Positions 29,579 to 41,579 of a stretch of DNA of 50,347 bases are shown piece after piece (the first letter of the stretch is position 1; the number at the start of each line of letters is the position of its first letter). The DNA comes from Staphylococcus pasteuri (lineage in GTDB: Bacteria; Bacillota; Bacilli; Staphylococcales; Staphylococcaceae). The stretch is taken from contig NZ_RXWW01000022.1 of the NCBI RefSeq assembly GCF_003970495.1, forward strand, positions 1-50,347, read 5' to 3'. Made by a program: the position numbers and the translations under genes. The notes under the pieces were generated by a model that was given only the letters and a program-made list of their open reading frames with translations, ran no database searches and had not been told where the DNA came from.

Positions 29579-32500
29579 ATGGAATTAAATGCATATATAG
29601 GGAGAGCTGGGACAGGGAAGTCTACAGCTATGGTTAATGAAATTAAAGATAAAATGAAAACTGACCCACTTGGTGATCCAATTATTTTAATCGCTCCAAC
29701 TCAAAGTACTTTTCAATTTGAACAAGCATTTGTTAATGATTCAACATTAAATGGAAGTTTGAGAACAGAGGTACTTCACTTTGAAAGATTAAGCCATAGA
29801 GTGTTCCAAGAAGTTGGGGGATTTACGGAACAACGATTATCTAAAGCGGCAACTGAAATGATGATTTATCATTTAGTACAACAATATCAATCAGATATGA
29901 AATTATATAAATCACAAGCCAAATACTTTGGGTTTAGTGAGAAATTAGCCGAACAAATTCAAGATTTTAAAAAATATTCTGTCTTACCTGAACATATTGA
30001 TGAATTTCTAAATACACACGATATTCAAACCAGAACTAAACATAAATTAGAAGATATTTCTTTAATATATAAACAATTTGAGTCTCGAACTCACGGCAAT
30101 TTTATTACAGTTGAAGATTCGTTACGAAAATTTATCGAACAAATGGATAAATCTGAATGGCTAAAACGCTCAGAAATATACATAGACGGTTTCCATAACT
30201 TTTCAACTCTTGAATACGAAATGATTCAAGCATTAGTAAGAAATGCTAAAAAAGTAACGGTATTATTAACTACTGATGATAATCAAGATGCTTTCAGTTT
30301 ATTTAGAAAGCCATCTGAAGTTTTAAATCATTTAGAAGAGATTACTCAAGATTTACATATCCAACTTCAAAAGCGTTTTTTCAATGAAGTCTATCGATTT
30401 AATCATAATGATCTAAAAGCTTTAGAATCCCAATTCGACGCATTACAACTAACGCCTCAACAAAATCAGGGGCATATCGATATTCTTGAATCTTCAAGTA
30501 TGAGAGAAGAAATTAATGAAATTGCAAGACAAATTCTTAAAGATACACGTGATAACCAATTGAGATTTCAAGATATTGCAATCTTATATCGAGACGTATC
30601 ATATGCCGATTTATTTGAATCTATTTTACCGCTATATCAAATTCCTTTTAACATAGATACAAAACGTTCAATGACACATCATCCTATTATGGAAATGATT
30701 CGTTCACTAATCGAAGTAATCCAAACTAATTGGCATATCAATGCAATGATGCGTTTATTGAAAACAGATGTGCTGACTAACCAATATAAAAATAGTACAC
30801 ACCTAATAGATTTATTAGAAAATTTTGCTATAGAACGTGGTATTTATGGAAAAAGATGGTTAGATGACGATTTATTTAATGTAGATAATTTTAGAAAAAT
30901 GGGTCGTAAAGAACATCAACTTACACAAGAAGAAAGAGAGACATTCGAACAAGTTGTTAAATTAAAAAATGATGTGATTGATAAAATTCTTCATTTTGAA
31001 CAAGCAATGAATGAAGGTAACACAGTTCGTGAGTTTGCTACTGCATTTTATGAAAGTATGGAATATTTTGAATTACCCAATCAGTTAATGACACAACGAG
31101 ATATTTTAGATAATGATGGTTACCATGAAGAAGCTGAAGAAATTGATCAAATTTGGAATGGTTTAATTCAAATACTAGATGATTTGGTAACTGTGTTTGA
31201 ACATGAAAGCATGACATTAACTCGCTTTTTAGAAGTATTTGATATTGGATTAGAACAATTAGAATTTGTGATGATTCCTCAAACACTTGATCAAATAAGC
31301 ATTGGTACGATGGATTTAGCTAAAGTAGATAATAAAAAGCATATCTATCTTGTCGGTATGAATGATGGTTCTATGCCTCAACCTATTTCTTCTTCAAGCT
31401 TAATTAGTGATGATGAGAAAAAATTATTCGAACAAAATGCTCAAATAGAATTAAGCCCAACGTCAGATATCTTACAAATGGATGAAGCATTTGTATGCTA
31501 TATTGCTATGACTCGTGCAACAAATAGAGTTACATTTTCATATAGCTTGATGGGATCATCAGGTGATGAAAAAGAAATGAGTCCATTTTTAGCACAAATA
31601 AAAGATATTTATGACAATTTAGATGTAATAAATATTCATCAAATGCATCAAGAACATCCTATTTCATTAATTGAGCATGTTCATCAAACAAAAATTAATT
31701 TGTTTGAGTCACTAAGAGCTTGGTTAGATGAAGAAATTGTAGCAGATACATGGCTTGATGCATATCAAGTAATGAGTGACGATGAGCGTCTTAATGAGGG
31801 ATTGGATTATTTAATCACTTCGTTAACTTACGATAATGAGACGAAGCAGCTTAGTGAAACACTGGCACAGGATTTATACGGTAAAACGATTAATGCGAGT
31901 GTATCTAGATTCGAAGGGTATCAACAATGTCCATTTAAACATTTTGCTTCACATGGTTTAAGATTAAATGAGCGAACAAAATATGAACTACAAAACTTTG
32001 ATTTAGGTGATATTTTCCATTCTGTATTGAAATATATATCTGATCGTATAGATGGAGACTTTAAACATCTTGATCAGAAAAAAATCAAAACATTAACATC
32101 AGAAGCGCTTGAACAAATTTTACCTAAAGTTCAATTTAATCTATTAAATTCATCAGCTTATTATCGTTATTTATCCAGAAGAATAGGCGCAATTGTTGAA
32201 ACAACTTTAAGTGCTTTGAAATATCAAGGAGACTATACGAAATTCAAACCACAACAATTTGAAACGGGCTTCCGTAAATCACCTAAATCTGATGAAGAAT
32301 TGATGGCTAAATCATTAACAACTACACAAGGTGTTCCTATTAATATACGTGGTCAAATTGACCGAATAGATACTTATACAAAAGAAAATCAAAGTTACGT
32401 TAATATCATTGACTATAAATCATCAAAAAATAGTGCAACACTTGATTTAACAAAAGTTTACTATGGTTTACAAATGCAAATGATGACTTATATGGACATC

Positions 32501-33049
32501 GTATTACAAAACCAAGAAAGATTAGGCTTAACAGATATCGTTAAACCAGGTGGCTTACTATACTTCCATGTTCATGAACCAAGACTCAAATTGAAAAATT
32601 GGTTAGAAATTGATCAAGAAAAATTAGAAAAAGAGCACATTAATAAATTTAAGATGAGTGGATTAGTTAATAGTGATGAAAATGTGTTAGATGCTTTAGA
32701 TATTAGATTAGAACCTAAATTCAAATCTGATATTGTGCCAGTTGGTTTAACTGCTAAAGGAACAATAAATAAAGCTAGTAGTCAGGTTGCAGATGAAAAC
32801 ACTATTTACAAATTTATAGAACATAATAAAAAGAATTTTATTGAAACGGCAAGTCATATTATGGATGGACATACAGAAGTAGCACCACTCAAATATAAAC
32901 AAACATTGCCATGCCAATATTGTAGTTACCAATCTGTTTGTCATGTAGATGGCATGATAGATAGTAAAAGATATCGCACTGTTGATGAGTCCATTAATCC
33001 AATAGAAGCGATTCAACAAATGGAAGAAAATGGAGGTGGAACTGAATGA
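29579..33049 (+). CDS. addB: ATP-dependent helicase/nuclease subunit B (AddB/RexB)
   Basis: The non-helicase subunit of the AddAB double-strand-break resection enzyme, 1156 residues. It has a Walker A motif at the N-terminus ([11 protein letters not shown]), a RecB-type nuclease site with D945 and K947 in IIDYKS, and four cysteines for the [4Fe-4S] cluster: C784 (YQQCPFKH), C1112, C1115 and C1121 ([10 protein letters not shown]). The spacing matches B. subtilis AddB. The start is ATG 29579 rather than GTG 29567, which lies in the ribosome site AAAGGAG. Its stop overlaps addA as ATGA, so the two are made together. Confidence 0.96.
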   Translation: MELNAYIGRAGTGKSTAMVNEIKDKMKTDPLGDPIILIAPTQSTFQFEQAFVNDSTLNGSLRTEVLHFERLSHRVFQEVGGFTEQRLSKAATEMMIYHLVQQYQSDMKLYKSQAKYFGFSEKLAEQIQDFKKYSVLPEHIDEFLNTHDIQTRTKHKLEDISLIYKQFESRTHGNFITVEDSLRKFIEQMDKSEWLKRSEIYIDGFHNFSTLEYEMIQALVRNAKKVTVLLTTDDNQDAFSLFRKPSEVLNHLEEITQDLHIQLQKRFFNEVYRFNHNDLKALESQFDALQLTPQQNQGHIDILESSSMREEINEIARQILKDTRDNQLRFQDIAILYRDVSYADLFESILPLYQIPFNIDTKRSMTHHPIMEMIRSLIEVIQTNWHINAMMRLLKTDVLTNQYKNSTHLIDLLENFAIERGIYGKRWLDDDLFNVDNFRKMGRKEHQLTQEERETFEQVVKLKNDVIDKILHFEQAMNEGNTVREFATAFYESMEYFELPNQLMTQRDILDNDGYHEEAEEIDQIWNGLIQILDDLVTVFEHESMTLTRFLEVFDIGLEQLEFVMIPQTLDQISIGTMDLAKVDNKKHIYLVGMNDGSMPQPISSSSLISDDEKKLFEQNAQIELSPTSDILQMDEAFVCYIAMTRATNRVTFSYSLMGSSGDEKEMSPFLAQIKDIYDNLDVINIHQMHQEHPISLIEHVHQTKINLFESLRAWLDEEIVADTWLDAYQVMSDDERLNEGLDYLITSLTYDNETKQLSETLAQDLYGKTINASVSRFEGYQQCPFKHFASHGLRLNERTKYELQNFDLGDIFHSVLKYISDRIDGDFKHLDQKKIKTLTSEALEQILPKVQFNLLNSSAYYRYLSRRIGAIVETTLSALKYQGDYTKFKPQQFETGFRKSPKSDEELMAKSLTTTQGVPINIRGQIDRIDTYTKENQSYVNIIDYKSSKNSATLDLTKVYYGLQMQMMTYMDIVLQNQERLGLTDIVKPGGLLYFHVHEPRLKLKNWLEIDQEKLEKEHINKFKMSGLVNSDENVLDALDIRLEPKFKSDIVPVGLTAKGTINKASSQVADENTIYKFIEHNKKNFIETASHIMDGHTEVAPLKYKQTLPCQYCSYQSVCHVDGMIDSKRYRTVDESINPIEAIQQMEENGGGTE

Positions 33050-36000
33050 TACCTACGAAACCACAAGATGTTATTTGGACAGATGCACAATGGCGCAGTA
33101 TTTATGCCAAAGGTCAAGATATTTTAGTAGCTGCAGCTGCTGGTTCTGGTAAAACAGCTGTACTGGTTGAAAGAATTATTCAACGTATTTTAAGAGATGA
33201 AATTGATGTAGACCGTTTACTAGTAGTGACATTTACTAATTTAAGTGCAAGAGAAATGAAACATCGAGTTGACCAACGTATTCAACAAGCTTCGATTGAA
33301 GATCCAAATAATGAACACTTGAAAAATCAGCGTATCAAAATACATCAAGCTCAGATTTCCACTTTACACAGTTTTTGTTTGAAATTAATTCAACAACATT
33401 ATGACGTACTAGATATTGATCCTAATTTTAGAACGAGTAGTGAAGCAGAAAATATCTTACTTTTAGAACAAACGATTGATGAAGTGTTAGAGCGACATTA
33501 TGATTATTTGAAACCAGAATTTATTGATTTAACTGAACAATTATCAAATGACCGTAGTGATACACAATTTAGAAGTGTAATTAAACAACTTTATTTCTTT
33601 AGTATTGCAAACCCGAATCCTCAAGAATGGTTAAATCAACTTTCAACGCCATATATGGATGAATCACAACAAGATGAGTTATTAAAATTATTAAATGATT
33701 TGGCAATGATTTTTATAAATGCTGCGCAAGAATCACTTGAAAAAAGCTATGAGTTATTTTCAATGATGGAAAGTGTAGATAAGCAGTTAGAAGTCATAGA
33801 ATCAGAACGACGATTTATGAGTCAATTATTTGAAAATGATACATTACAAATTGAAACGCTTATAAATCATCAATTTGCAAGTAGATTTCCAGCTATAACA
33901 GCAAAAATCAAAGAAGAAAATGCCATGATGGTAGATGCATTAGAAGATGCGAAAGCTGCGTACACTAAATATAAAGATATGATTACTAAAGTTAAAAGTG
34001 ATTATTTCTCAAGAACTGCAGAAGATTTGAAACATGATATGCAATTGTTAGCGCCAAGAGTTTCATATTTATCGGATATTGTGAAAGATGTTATCAATGA
34101 ATTTGGGAAACACAAACGCCAAAGAAATGTATTAGACTTTGCGGATTATGAACATTTTGCCTTACAAATTTTAACTAATGAAGATGGTTCACCTTCACAA
34201 ATTGCTGAAATGTATCGTCAACATTTTTCTGAAATATTGGTTGATGAATACCAAGATACCAACCGTGTTCAAGAGAAGATTTTATCTTGTATCAAAACAG
34301 GTGAAGAATCTAATGGGAATTTATTTATGGTTGGTGACGTTAAACAATCGATTTATAAATTCAGACAGGCCGATCCAAGTTTATTTATCGAAAAATATAA
34401 CCGTTTTAATACCGAAGGACAAGGAGCAGGTATGCGTATAGATTTGTCTCAAAACTTCCGATCTCGAAAAGAAATATTATCAACGACAAACTATCTATTT
34501 AAACACATGATAGATGAAGAAGTAGGAGAAATTACTTATGATGAAGCGGCACAATTATATTATGGTGCGCCATTTGACGATGTTAATCATAATGTAGAAT
34601 TACGTACAATGGTTGAAGCGAGTTCTGAAGATAGTGATTTAACTGGTACTGAACAAGAGGCTAATTATATAGTTGAGCAAGTTAAAGACATTTTAGACCA
34701 TAAAAAAGTATATGATATGAAATCTAATTCATATCGACCTGCGACATATAAAGATATCGTTATATTAGAACGCAGTTATGGTCAAGCGCGTAATTTACAG
34801 CAAGCTTTTAAAGATAATGATATTCCATTTCACGTGAACAGTAGAGAAGGTTATTTCGAACAGACAGAAGTACGACTTATATTATCGTTTTTACGTACAG
34901 TTGATAATCCGTTACAAGATATCTATTTGGTTGGATTAATGCGCTCAGTTATTTATCAATTTACAGAAGATGAATTAGCAAATATTCGTGTATTTAGTCC
35001 TAATGATGATTATTTTTATCAATCAATTCACCAATATATTAATAATGATGTTGCTAATAAAAAGTTAGTTAAAAAGTTAAAACACTTTTTAGATGATATT
35101 CAACACTATCAAGAATATAGCCAACGTTATCCGGTTTATCAATTAATTGATAAATTTTATAACGATCATTTTGTTATTCAATATTTTAGTGGCTTAATAG
35201 GTGGTAGAGGACGTAGAGCAAATTTATATGGACTATTTAATAAGGCTATTGAATTTGAAAACTCCAGTTTCCGTGGATTGTATCAATTTATTAGATTTAT
35301 AGATGAGCTAATTGATAGAGGTAAAGACTTTGGTGAAGAAAATATTGTAGGGCCAAACGATAACGTAGTACGTATGATGACAATTCATAGTAGTAAAGGT
35401 TTAGAGTTTCCATTTGTCATATATTCTGGTTTATCTAAGAAATTTAATAAAACAGATTTAAGAGGACAAGTTGTTTTGAATCAGAAATATGGATTAGGGA
35501 TGGATTACTTTGATGTAGAAAAAGATATTGCTTATCCATCGTTGTCTTCAGTCGCTTATTCTGCAATTAATGAAAAAGAAATGATTTCTGAAGAAATGCG
35601 TTTAATCTATGTAGCATTAACAAGAGCCAAGGAACAATTGATATTAATAGGTAGAATTAAAGATGAAAAGGAATTAGATAAACTAGAAAGATTGCCTATT
35701 TCGGGAAATCATATCGCTGTTAATGAACGTTTAACTGCATCTAATCCATTTACAATGATTTATAGCATATTATCAAAATATCAATCGTCTAGTATTACAA
35801 ATGATCAAAAATTTGAAAAAGATGTTGAACAATTGGATAGTAATGTAAAACCAAGAGTGACATTATTTATTGATCATTTCGAAGATATTTCTACAGAGAT
35901 TGCAACTACTGATCAAGAACATAGAAGTATAGAAGATATTGAAATGTATCAAAGTGGAAACGAAGATGTTAAAGCTAAAATAAAAGACAAGTTAACTTTC

Positions 36001-36705
36001 GAATATCCTTATTTAGTCGACACTGAAAAACCGTCAAAACAATCTGTATCAGAATTAAAACGTCAACTTGAAACGGAAGAAAGTGGGACTAACTATGACA
36101 GAGTGCGACAGTATAGAATAGGTGTCTCAACATATGAACGTCCTAAATTTTTAAGTCAACAAGGAAAACGCAAAGCGAATGAAGTGGGTACATTGATGCA
36201 TACAGTAATGCAACATTTACCATTTAACCAAGAAAGAATGACTGAAGATGATTTAGATCAATATATCAATCAGCTTATAGATAAAAATATCATTGAATCT
36301 GATGCAAAAGAAGATATTAGATATAAAGAAATTATGCGTTTTATAAATAGTAATTTGTATTTAGAAATAGCAAACGCTGATCAAGTTTATAGAGAATTAC
36401 CTTTTGTTGTGAATCAATCTAAAGTTGACCAATTAGAACTGAAAGATGAAGACGTTTCAATTATTCAGGGGATGATTGATTTAATATATGTTAAAGATAA
36501 ACAATATTATTTTGTAGATTATAAGACAGATGCTTTTAACCGTCGAAAAGGATTGACAGATGAAGAAATCGGTCAACAATTGAAAGATAAGTATCGCATA
36601 CAGATGAAGTATTACCGCAATACATTAGAAACGATTCTTCAAACTAAGGTCAAAGGTTATTTATATTTCTTTAAATTTGGCATGTTAGAAATTGATGACA
36701 ATTAA
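33046..36705 (+). CDS. addA: ATP-dependent helicase/nuclease subunit A (AddA/RexA)
   Basis: A 1219-residue UvrD/RecB-type helicase with a C-terminal nuclease. Helicase motifs appear in order: Walker [10 protein letters not shown] (K36), [54 protein letters not shown] and [11 protein letters not shown]. The RecB nuclease motif is VDYKTDAF with D1158 and K1160. With AddB it unwinds and trims broken ends to a Chi site for RecA loading. The ATG overlaps the addB stop (ATGA) with GGAGG upstream. Confidence 0.97.
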   Translation: MIPTKPQDVIWTDAQWRSIYAKGQDILVAAAAGSGKTAVLVERIIQRILRDEIDVDRLLVVTFTNLSAREMKHRVDQRIQQASIEDPNNEHLKNQRIKIHQAQISTLHSFCLKLIQQHYDVLDIDPNFRTSSEAENILLLEQTIDEVLERHYDYLKPEFIDLTEQLSNDRSDTQFRSVIKQLYFFSIANPNPQEWLNQLSTPYMDESQQDELLKLLNDLAMIFINAAQESLEKSYELFSMMESVDKQLEVIESERRFMSQLFENDTLQIETLINHQFASRFPAITAKIKEENAMMVDALEDAKAAYTKYKDMITKVKSDYFSRTAEDLKHDMQLLAPRVSYLSDIVKDVINEFGKHKRQRNVLDFADYEHFALQILTNEDGSPSQIAEMYRQHFSEILVDEYQDTNRVQEKILSCIKTGEESNGNLFMVGDVKQSIYKFRQADPSLFIEKYNRFNTEGQGAGMRIDLSQNFRSRKEILSTTNYLFKHMIDEEVGEITYDEAAQLYYGAPFDDVNHNVELRTMVEASSEDSDLTGTEQEANYIVEQVKDILDHKKVYDMKSNSYRPATYKDIVILERSYGQARNLQQAFKDNDIPFHVNSREGYFEQTEVRLILSFLRTVDNPLQDIYLVGLMRSVIYQFTEDELANIRVFSPNDDYFYQSIHQYINNDVANKKLVKKLKHFLDDIQHYQEYSQRYPVYQLIDKFYNDHFVIQYFSGLIGGRGRRANLYGLFNKAIEFENSSFRGLYQFIRFIDELIDRGKDFGEENIVGPNDNVVRMMTIHSSKGLEFPFVIYSGLSKKFNKTDLRGQVVLNQKYGLGMDYFDVEKDIAYPSLSSVAYSAINEKEMISEEMRLIYVALTRAKEQLILIGRIKDEKELDKLERLPISGNHIAVNERLTASNPFTMIYSILSKYQSSSITNDQKFEKDVEQLDSNVKPRVTLFIDHFEDISTEIATTDQEHRSIEDIEMYQSGNEDVKAKIKDKLTFEYPYLVDTEKPSKQSVSELKRQLETEESGTNYDRVRQYRIGVSTYERPKFLSQQGKRKANEVGTLMHTVMQHLPFNQERMTEDDLDQYINQLIDKNIIESDAKEDIRYKEIMRFINSNLYLEIANADQVYRELPFVVNQSKVDQLELKDEDVSIIQGMIDLIYVKDKQYYFVDYKTDAFNRRKGLTDEEIGQQLKDKYRIQMKYYRNTLETILQTKVKGYLYFFKFGMLEIDDN

Positions 36706-36776
36706 GATACTCTTACTTACGGATAATTTGAAAAAACGAATATGTAGAAACTTTCTTAATTTTCTTACTTATATAT

Positions 36777-36806
36777 TTGTTATTTCATGGTCATAACAGT
36801 TATAAT
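36777..36806 (+). promoter_or_regulatory. Promoter candidate for the FAH-family gene
   Basis: TTGTTA (36777-36782), 18-base spacer and consensus TATAAT (36801-36806), 34 bases before the start codon. No terminator is evident after addA. Confidence 0.5.
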
Positions 36807-36840
36807 ATGTATTAAGATATAGATGAGGAGTTGATTATGA

Positions 36841-37743
36841 ATGAAATTTTTATCATTCAAGCATAATGACAGAACTTCATATGGTGTTAAAGTTAAACGT
36901 GAAGATGCTGTTTGGGATTTAACATTAGTATTTGCAGATTTTGCAGAAAGTGATTTTCATCCGAAAACATTATTAGCAGGATTACAACAAAACCAAACGT
37001 TAGATTTCCAAGAACAAGTACGTAAAGCAGTTGTAGCTGCTGAAGATAGCGGTAAAGCTGAAGATTATAAAATTTCATTTAATGATATTGAATTTTTACC
37101 ACCGGTTACTCCACCAAATAACGTTATCGCATTTGGTCGTAACTATGAAGATCATGCAAGTGAATTAAACCATGAAGTACAACGATTATATGTTTTCACT
37201 AAAGCAGCATCATCATTAACAGGTGATTTAGCAACAATTCCAAATCACAAAGATATTACTGATCAATTAGATTATGAAGGCGAGTTAGGTATTGTAATTG
37301 GTAAATCAGGAGAGAAAATTCCTAAAGCATTAGCGTTAGACTATATTTATGGATATACAATTATCAATGATATTACTGACCGTAATGCCCAAAATAACCA
37401 CGACCAAGCATTCTTATCTAAAAGTTTAACAGGTGGTTGCCCAATGGGACCATACATCGTAACTAAGGATGAACTACCTACACCTGAAAACGTTAATATT
37501 GTTACTAAAGTAAACAATGAAATTCGTCAAGATGGTAACTCAGGTGAAATGATTTTAAAAATTGACGAATTAATCGAAGAAATTTCTAAATACGTTGCTT
37601 TACATCCTGGAGATATTATTGCTACTGGTACGCCAGCTGGTGTTGGTGCTGGTATGCAACCTCCAAAATTCTTACAACCTGGTGATGAAGTTAAAGTAAC
37701 TATCGATAATATTGGTACGTTAACTACTTACATTTCTGAATAA
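36841..37743 (+). CDS. Fumarylacetoacetate hydrolase (FAH) family protein
   Basis: A 300-residue FAH-fold enzyme. The metal ligands of the family are visible as E146 and E148 in [11 protein letters not shown] and D177 in INDITDR, followed by [14 protein letters not shown] and the C-terminal [15 protein letters not shown]. The family includes acylpyruvate hydrolases, oxaloacetate decarboxylases/tautomerases and homoprotocatechuate enzymes; no aromatic pathway genes lie nearby, so the acylpyruvase or oxaloacetate role is more likely than aromatic catabolism. GAGGAG lies 10 bases before the ATG. Confidence 0.9.
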   Translation: MKFLSFKHNDRTSYGVKVKREDAVWDLTLVFADFAESDFHPKTLLAGLQQNQTLDFQEQVRKAVVAAEDSGKAEDYKISFNDIEFLPPVTPPNNVIAFGRNYEDHASELNHEVQRLYVFTKAASSLTGDLATIPNHKDITDQLDYEGELGIVIGKSGEKIPKALALDYIYGYTIINDITDRNAQNNHDQAFLSKSLTGGCPMGPYIVTKDELPTPENVNIVTKVNNEIRQDGNSGEMILKIDELIEEISKYVALHPGDIIATGTPAGVGAGMQPPKFLQPGDEVKVTIDNIGTLTTYISE

Positions 37744-37783
37744 GATTAAACTAGTTATAATTAATTAGATAATATAGTTAAAG

Positions 37784-37811
37784 GCCTGGGACATAAGTAA
37801 ATGTCTCAGGC
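37784..37811 (+). repeat. Hairpin repeat (family B, copy 2)
   Basis: GCCTGGGACAT (37784-37794) pairs with ATGTCTCAGGC (37801-37811). It shares this stem and the following AATTAT tail with the hairpin at 21703. Here it lies 40 bases after the FAH gene and may terminate it, though the T tract is poor. Confidence 0.75.
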
Positions 37812-37865
37812 TATAATTATGTTTGGGCTTAGGGTTAGAGTTTTATATTTTTGTTTATTACTATG

Positions 37866-37929
37866 ACGAACAATCTCTTAAAAAGGGTAATAAATTATAT
37901 ACTTATATCATTTAAAATAAATTGTTCGT
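37866..37929 (+). promoter_or_regulatory. Widely spaced 9-bp inverted repeat before the YisL gene
   Basis: ACGAACAAT (37866-37874) and ATTGTTCGT (37921-37929) are exact inverted copies 46 bases apart. The right arm lies just upstream of a -10-like TATCAT (37937-37942) preceded by TG. It could be paired operator half-sites or a transcript stem; the regulator is unknown. Confidence 0.4.
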
Positions 37930-37978
37930 TTTGTGGTATCATTAGTTAAGTAAAATATTAAGTGGGGGGAACATTGAT

Positions 37979-38380
37979 TTGTTACATGTTCATATTTTAA
38001 GTTGGGTATTAGCAATTATTCTTTTTATTGCTGCATACTTAAACATTTCTAAAGCACAAGGAGCTACACCATATTTTAAACCATTACAGATGGCATTAAG
38101 ATTGTTTATGCTATTAACATTAATTTCTGGTTTTTGGGAATTAATTAAAGAATTTGCTGCAGCCAGTAATGGTGAAGGCGGCAATCATATGCTTTTAACA
38201 TTGAAAATGTTGTGTGGTTTAGGTGTTATTGCATTAATGGAAATTTCTATTACTAAAAGAAAGAAACACGAAGATTCTACAAAATTATTTTGGAGTACAA
38301 TTGTCTTAATTATTATAACAATGGCAATTGGTGTTATTCTTCCTTGGGGTCCTATCTCAAAAATGTTAGGTTTAGGATAG
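37979..38380 (+). CDS. YisL family (UPF0344/DUF1516) membrane protein
   Basis: A 133-residue integral membrane protein with four hydrophobic segments (about 4-20, 37-57, 67-85, 98-122), matching the YisL/UPF0344 family that starts MLH(V/L)HILSW. S. aureus has a 129-residue orthologue in the same place. The function is unknown. The start is TTG with a GGGGGG ribosome site 9 bases upstream. The gene converges with cdr over a shared terminator. Confidence 0.87.
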   Translation: MLHVHILSWVLAIILFIAAYLNISKAQGATPYFKPLQMALRLFMLLTLISGFWELIKEFAAASNGEGGNHMLLTLKMLCGLGVIALMEISITKRKKHEDSTKLFWSTIVLIIITMAIGVILPWGPISKMLGLG

Positions 38381-38403
38381 GTCATTAAATCATTTATAAA
38401 CTT

Positions 38404-38440
38404 AAAAACATGCAAAACGATTTTAATTAACCGTTTTGCA
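38404..38440. terminator. Bidirectional terminator between the YisL gene and cdr
   Basis: AAAAACATGCAAAACG pairs with CGTTTTGCATGTTTTT, a stem of about 16 bp with T and A flanks on both sides. Confidence 0.94.
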
Positions 38441-38446
38441 TGTTTT

Positions 38447-39763
38447 TTATTGTGCTTTATATCCAATCATATTAATAAGATCTTTAGGATGACTATAAGG
38501 TGGGGCATACGCAACTTCAAACTCTGTTAATTCATCAACAGTCATATTATTTTGCATTGCCATAGATAATACATCAATACGTTTATCAGCACCTTCTTGC
38601 CCAACTGCAGCTGCACGTATAATTTTTCTAGTATCTTGATCAAAGTATACTCTCAGATGTAATGGTGTATTTCCTGGGTAATAACCTGCATGTGCGCCTT
38701 GTTTAGTTTCTACCATTTTATAATTGAATTGAGATAATTCTTCTGGTTTAACACCAACGCTAGCAAACGTATAATTGAAAAATTTAACAATATTAGATCC
38801 TAGATATCCTTTAAATTTAATATTATCATTTCCTACTAATTGTTCAGCAATAATACTCGCAGCACGATGTGCGCCCCAGGCTAGAGGAACATTTGCTTTT
38901 AAATCAACATGTCTGTAATGTGATGTAATGACATCTCCAAGAGCATAAATGTTATTTATATTTGTTTGGAAAGCATCATTCACTGGAATAAATCCTTTTT
39001 CATCAAGTTGAACGTTAGAACTTTTTACAAACTCAGAGTTAGGTTTAGTACCTATACCTTCAATAATGATATCGTAGTCTTCTTTTATTCCTGATTTGAA
39101 TGTAATTTCATTACCATTTATATCAGCAATTTCTTCATTTAAACGATATTGAATATGTTTATCTTTTAATTCATCAAAGATAGGTTGATTCATATCTTGA
39201 TCCATTAATTTATTTACCTGTTCAGAACGATGAATAAGTGTGATATCTAATCCTCTATGATATAAATTTTCTAATACTTCTAATGAAATATACCCAGCAC
39301 CTACAATTAATGCTTTTTGAGCATTATTTTTATCAATAAATGAATTGATAGCGTCTGTATCTTCTAGGTTTCTTAATGTAAAAGCTAAGTCTGTATCAAA
39401 ATTAAGTCGGTTTGCACTACAACCAGGGCTTAAAATTAAGTAATCATATGATTCTTCAAACGATTCATTTGTATTTTTATTTTTAACGGTTACAGTTTGT
39501 TTGGTATCGTTAATTGCAATGACTTCATGATACGTTTTAACTGATATTTGTTTTTTATCGAAAAACTTATCCGGAGTATAAGCTAACACTTTTTCTCTTT
39601 CAGTAATTGTATCACTCAAATAGTAAGGCAATGCGCAGTTGGCAAAGCTCATATCTCTATCTTTTTCAAAAATTATAATCTCGCTTTCAGAGTCTAAACG
39701 TCTAATTTGACTTGCACAAGTTGCACCACCTGCAACTGCACCGACGACAACTATTTTACTCAT
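38447..39763 (-). CDS. cdr: Coenzyme A-disulfide reductase
   Basis: A 438-residue FAD/NADPH enzyme, the exact length of S. aureus Cdr, which keeps CoA reduced; CoA is a major low-molecular-weight thiol in these bacteria alongside bacillithiol. The N-terminal FAD motif is [16 protein letters not shown], and the single active-site cysteine is C43 in SFANCALPY. The NADPH motif is [14 protein letters not shown] and the second FAD motif is IYALGDV. AGGGGG precedes the ATG. It follows the Cof-type phosphatase on the same strand, 76 bases away. Confidence 0.96.
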   Translation of the reverse strand: MSKIVVVGAVAGGATCASQIRRLDSESEIIIFEKDRDMSFANCALPYYLSDTITEREKVLAYTPDKFFDKKQISVKTYHEVIAINDTKQTVTVKNKNTNESFEESYDYLILSPGCSANRLNFDTDLAFTLRNLEDTDAINSFIDKNNAQKALIVGAGYISLEVLENLYHRGLDITLIHRSEQVNKLMDQDMNQPIFDELKDKHIQYRLNEEIADINGNEITFKSGIKEDYDIIIEGIGTKPNSEFVKSSNVQLDEKGFIPVNDAFQTNINNIYALGDVITSHYRHVDLKANVPLAWGAHRAASIIAEQLVGNDNIKFKGYLGSNIVKFFNYTFASVGVKPEELSQFNYKMVETKQGAHAGYYPGNTPLHLRVYFDQDTRKIIRAAAVGQEGADKRIDVLSMAMQNNMTVDELTEFEVAYAPPYSHPKDLINMIGYKAQ

Positions 39764-39780
39764 GCGGTTATACCCCCTGA

Positions 39781-39820
39781 TATAATAAAATTCTGAGACA
39801 GCATAGTATATCTATCTCAG
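39781..39820 (-). terminator. Weak terminator of the Cof-type phosphatase gene
   Basis: On the minus strand CTGAGATAG pairs imperfectly with CTGTCTCAG, followed by AATTTTATTATA. It carries the TGAGACA core of the family B hairpins. Confidence 0.5.
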
Positions 39821-39839
39821 ATGTGTTGAAACGCTATTC

Positions 39840-40664
39840 TTATGAATAATAACGTATATTCAAATCAAAGAAATTATTTAAATATCTTCCAATTCCATCT
39901 TCATTATTACTAAATGTTGTTTCATCAGCAATATCCTTAAGTTCTTGAAGACCATTGTCCATAGCAATACCATAATGTGCGTATTTAATCATTTCGATGT
40001 CATTATCTTCATCACCAAAAGCAATAATATGTTCTGGTTCAATATTTAAAAATTGTCTAACTTGGTCAATACCACGAGCTTTGTTAATACCGCGTTTAAC
40101 AATTTCAATGACAGGAAATGGTGCACCCCAACGACGGTGTTCAATATTTTCAGCATAAAACTGAGTTAATTTATCTTTGATTTCTGGAATTTTGCTTTCT
40201 TCTGCTTCAACTAATAGAGATGTTGGTGCTTCGTTAAGTTGTTCTAATAAATTACCAGTTTGTATTCTAGGATTTCCCATTGAGAAACCTTCAAATAAAC
40301 GAGGATCATGGTTGTTAATAAACACATAATCTTTTACTTCAGCAATAATATTAGTTACATGAAATTGCTGTAATTTTTCGATAATATTTTTTGAAATATC
40401 TATATCTAAAACTTCATGTATTGTATCAAAATCGTTTGATTTAGGATGATGTACATACGCACCGTTAAAGTTTACGACAGGCGTATCCATATTTAATTCA
40501 TGATAATACATTTGACTGGCACGATATGGACGGCCTGTAGCAATCATGATTGAATGACCACGTTGTTGTAATTCTGTTAAAACTTGTTTTGTATAATTAG
40601 AAATTTCTTTATTATCATTTAATAATGTTCCATCTAAGTCTAAGCAAATTAAATGAGGCTGCAT
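39840..40664 (-). CDS. Cof-type HAD-IIB phosphatase
   Basis: A 274-residue haloacid dehalogenase-superfamily hydrolase of the Cof/YidA type. HAD motif I is CLDLDGTLLND with nucleophile D9 and D11, motif II is MIATGRPYRAS, motif III is the lysine in KRGINKARGI, and motif IV is FGDEDNDIEMI. It has a large C2-type cap in the middle. Such enzymes hydrolyse sugar phosphates, nucleotides or cofactor phosphates; the substrate cannot be read. AAGGAGA precedes the ATG. Confidence 0.92.
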   Translation of the reverse strand: MQPHLICLDLDGTLLNDNKEISNYTKQVLTELQQRGHSIMIATGRPYRASQMYYHELNMDTPVVNFNGAYVHHPKSNDFDTIHEVLDIDISKNIIEKLQQFHVTNIIAEVKDYVFINNHDPRLFEGFSMGNPRIQTGNLLEQLNEAPTSLLVEAEESKIPEIKDKLTQFYAENIEHRRWGAPFPVIEIVKRGINKARGIDQVRQFLNIEPEHIIAFGDEDNDIEMIKYAHYGIAMDNGLQELKDIADETTFSNNEDGIGRYLNNFFDLNIRYYS

Positions 40665-40776
40665 AACGTTCTCCTTATGTTGTAATAATATATTGTAGTT
40701 GTATCATAGCATTTTATTGGCGTTTTGTCGGATATTTGATATATTAGTATAAAGAAAATATAGAGAGGTGATACTA

Positions 40777-41085
40777 ATGGAAGAGGCATTAAAAGATAGT
40801 ATCCTAGGAGCTCTAGAAATGGTAATCGACCCTGAATTAGGTATTGATATTGTTAATTTAGGATTAGTATATAAAGTTGATGTAGATGACGAAGGACTTT
40901 GTACTGTTGAGATGACATTAACTTCTATGGGTTGTCCTTTAGGACCGCAAATTATTGATCAAATTAAAACTGTATTAGCAGAGATTCCAGAAATTCAAGA
41001 TACTGAAGTTAATATCGTATGGAATCCACCTTGGAATAAAGATATGATGTCTAGATACGCGAAAATTGCTCTAGGTGTTGGTTAA
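40777..41085 (+). CDS. MIP18/DUF59 family iron-sulfur assembly factor (SufT/PaaD-like)
   Basis: A 102-residue protein of the MIP18 family. It keeps the conserved DPELGIDIVNLGLVY block and the reactive C53 in SMGCPLGP, the residue implicated in Fe-S work in this family. In S. aureus SufT helps mature Fe-S proteins under high demand, and this is probably the same gene. GTG 40768 lies in the ribosome site AGAGGTG; ATG 40777 (6-base spacing) gives the usual MEEALKDS start. It is monocistronic. Confidence 0.9.
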   Translation: MEEALKDSILGALEMVIDPELGIDIVNLGLVYKVDVDDEGLCTVEMTLTSMGCPLGPQIIDQIKTVLAEIPEIQDTEVNIVWNPPWNKDMMSRYAKIALGVG

Positions 41086-41100
41086 TCTAATTCTGATAAT

Positions 41101-41160
41101 AAGAATGGTTATGTAGTAATATACACATTGCGTGTATACATTACATACCATTCTTTTTTA
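41101..41160 (+). terminator. Terminator after the MIP18-family gene
   Basis: A long stem: AAGAATGGT (41101-41109) with ACCATTCTT (41147-41155), inner ATGTA/TACAT and TATACAC/GTGTATA, then T6. Confidence 0.93.
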
Positions 41161-41579
41161 TGTGGTCTAAATTAGAGATGGCAAATTAAGATGAATTAAA
41201 TTTAAAAATTTACGCTATCTAAACGATAAGAAACCAATATTCTGAAAATAAAAATGTATTTATTAATAAATTTTAAAAAAATCCAATCGTCATTAAATAA
41301 ATAATATTCAATTGCTATTTAAATTGAATTTATACTACGGTTGTATTACAATAATTAAGACTAATTGTAACTTGAATGCAATAAATTTAAGTAATAAATA
41401 AGTTGTTGCAAGTTTATTTTAACCAAATCATTATTAGTCATAAGATTTATCAAGTTGTTTTAATTATTTCTCAATAAGTAATGAAACTTAGATTAAATAC
41501 AAGATACATGACTATTTTAATATAAAACTTAAACTACTATGAATATTCGAAAATGATTTGATGGGGAAGAAAGTGAAAT
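41161..41579 (+). other. AT-rich gap and likely long leader of the acyltransferase gene
   Basis: About 420 bases without a credible reading frame. The best promoter is TTGAAT (41324-41329), 17 bases, TACAAT (41347-41352), which would leave a leader of about 220 bases. An imperfect inverted repeat (CTTGAATGCAA ... TTGTTGCAAG) lies at about 41370-41411. No known riboswitch is recognised. Confidence 0.4.

Noticed and set aside
37866..37929. SOS (LexA) box at the CGAAC/GTTCG half-sites
   Set aside because: LexA boxes in Firmicutes are contiguous (CGAAC-N4-GTTCG); these half-sites are 46 bases apart.
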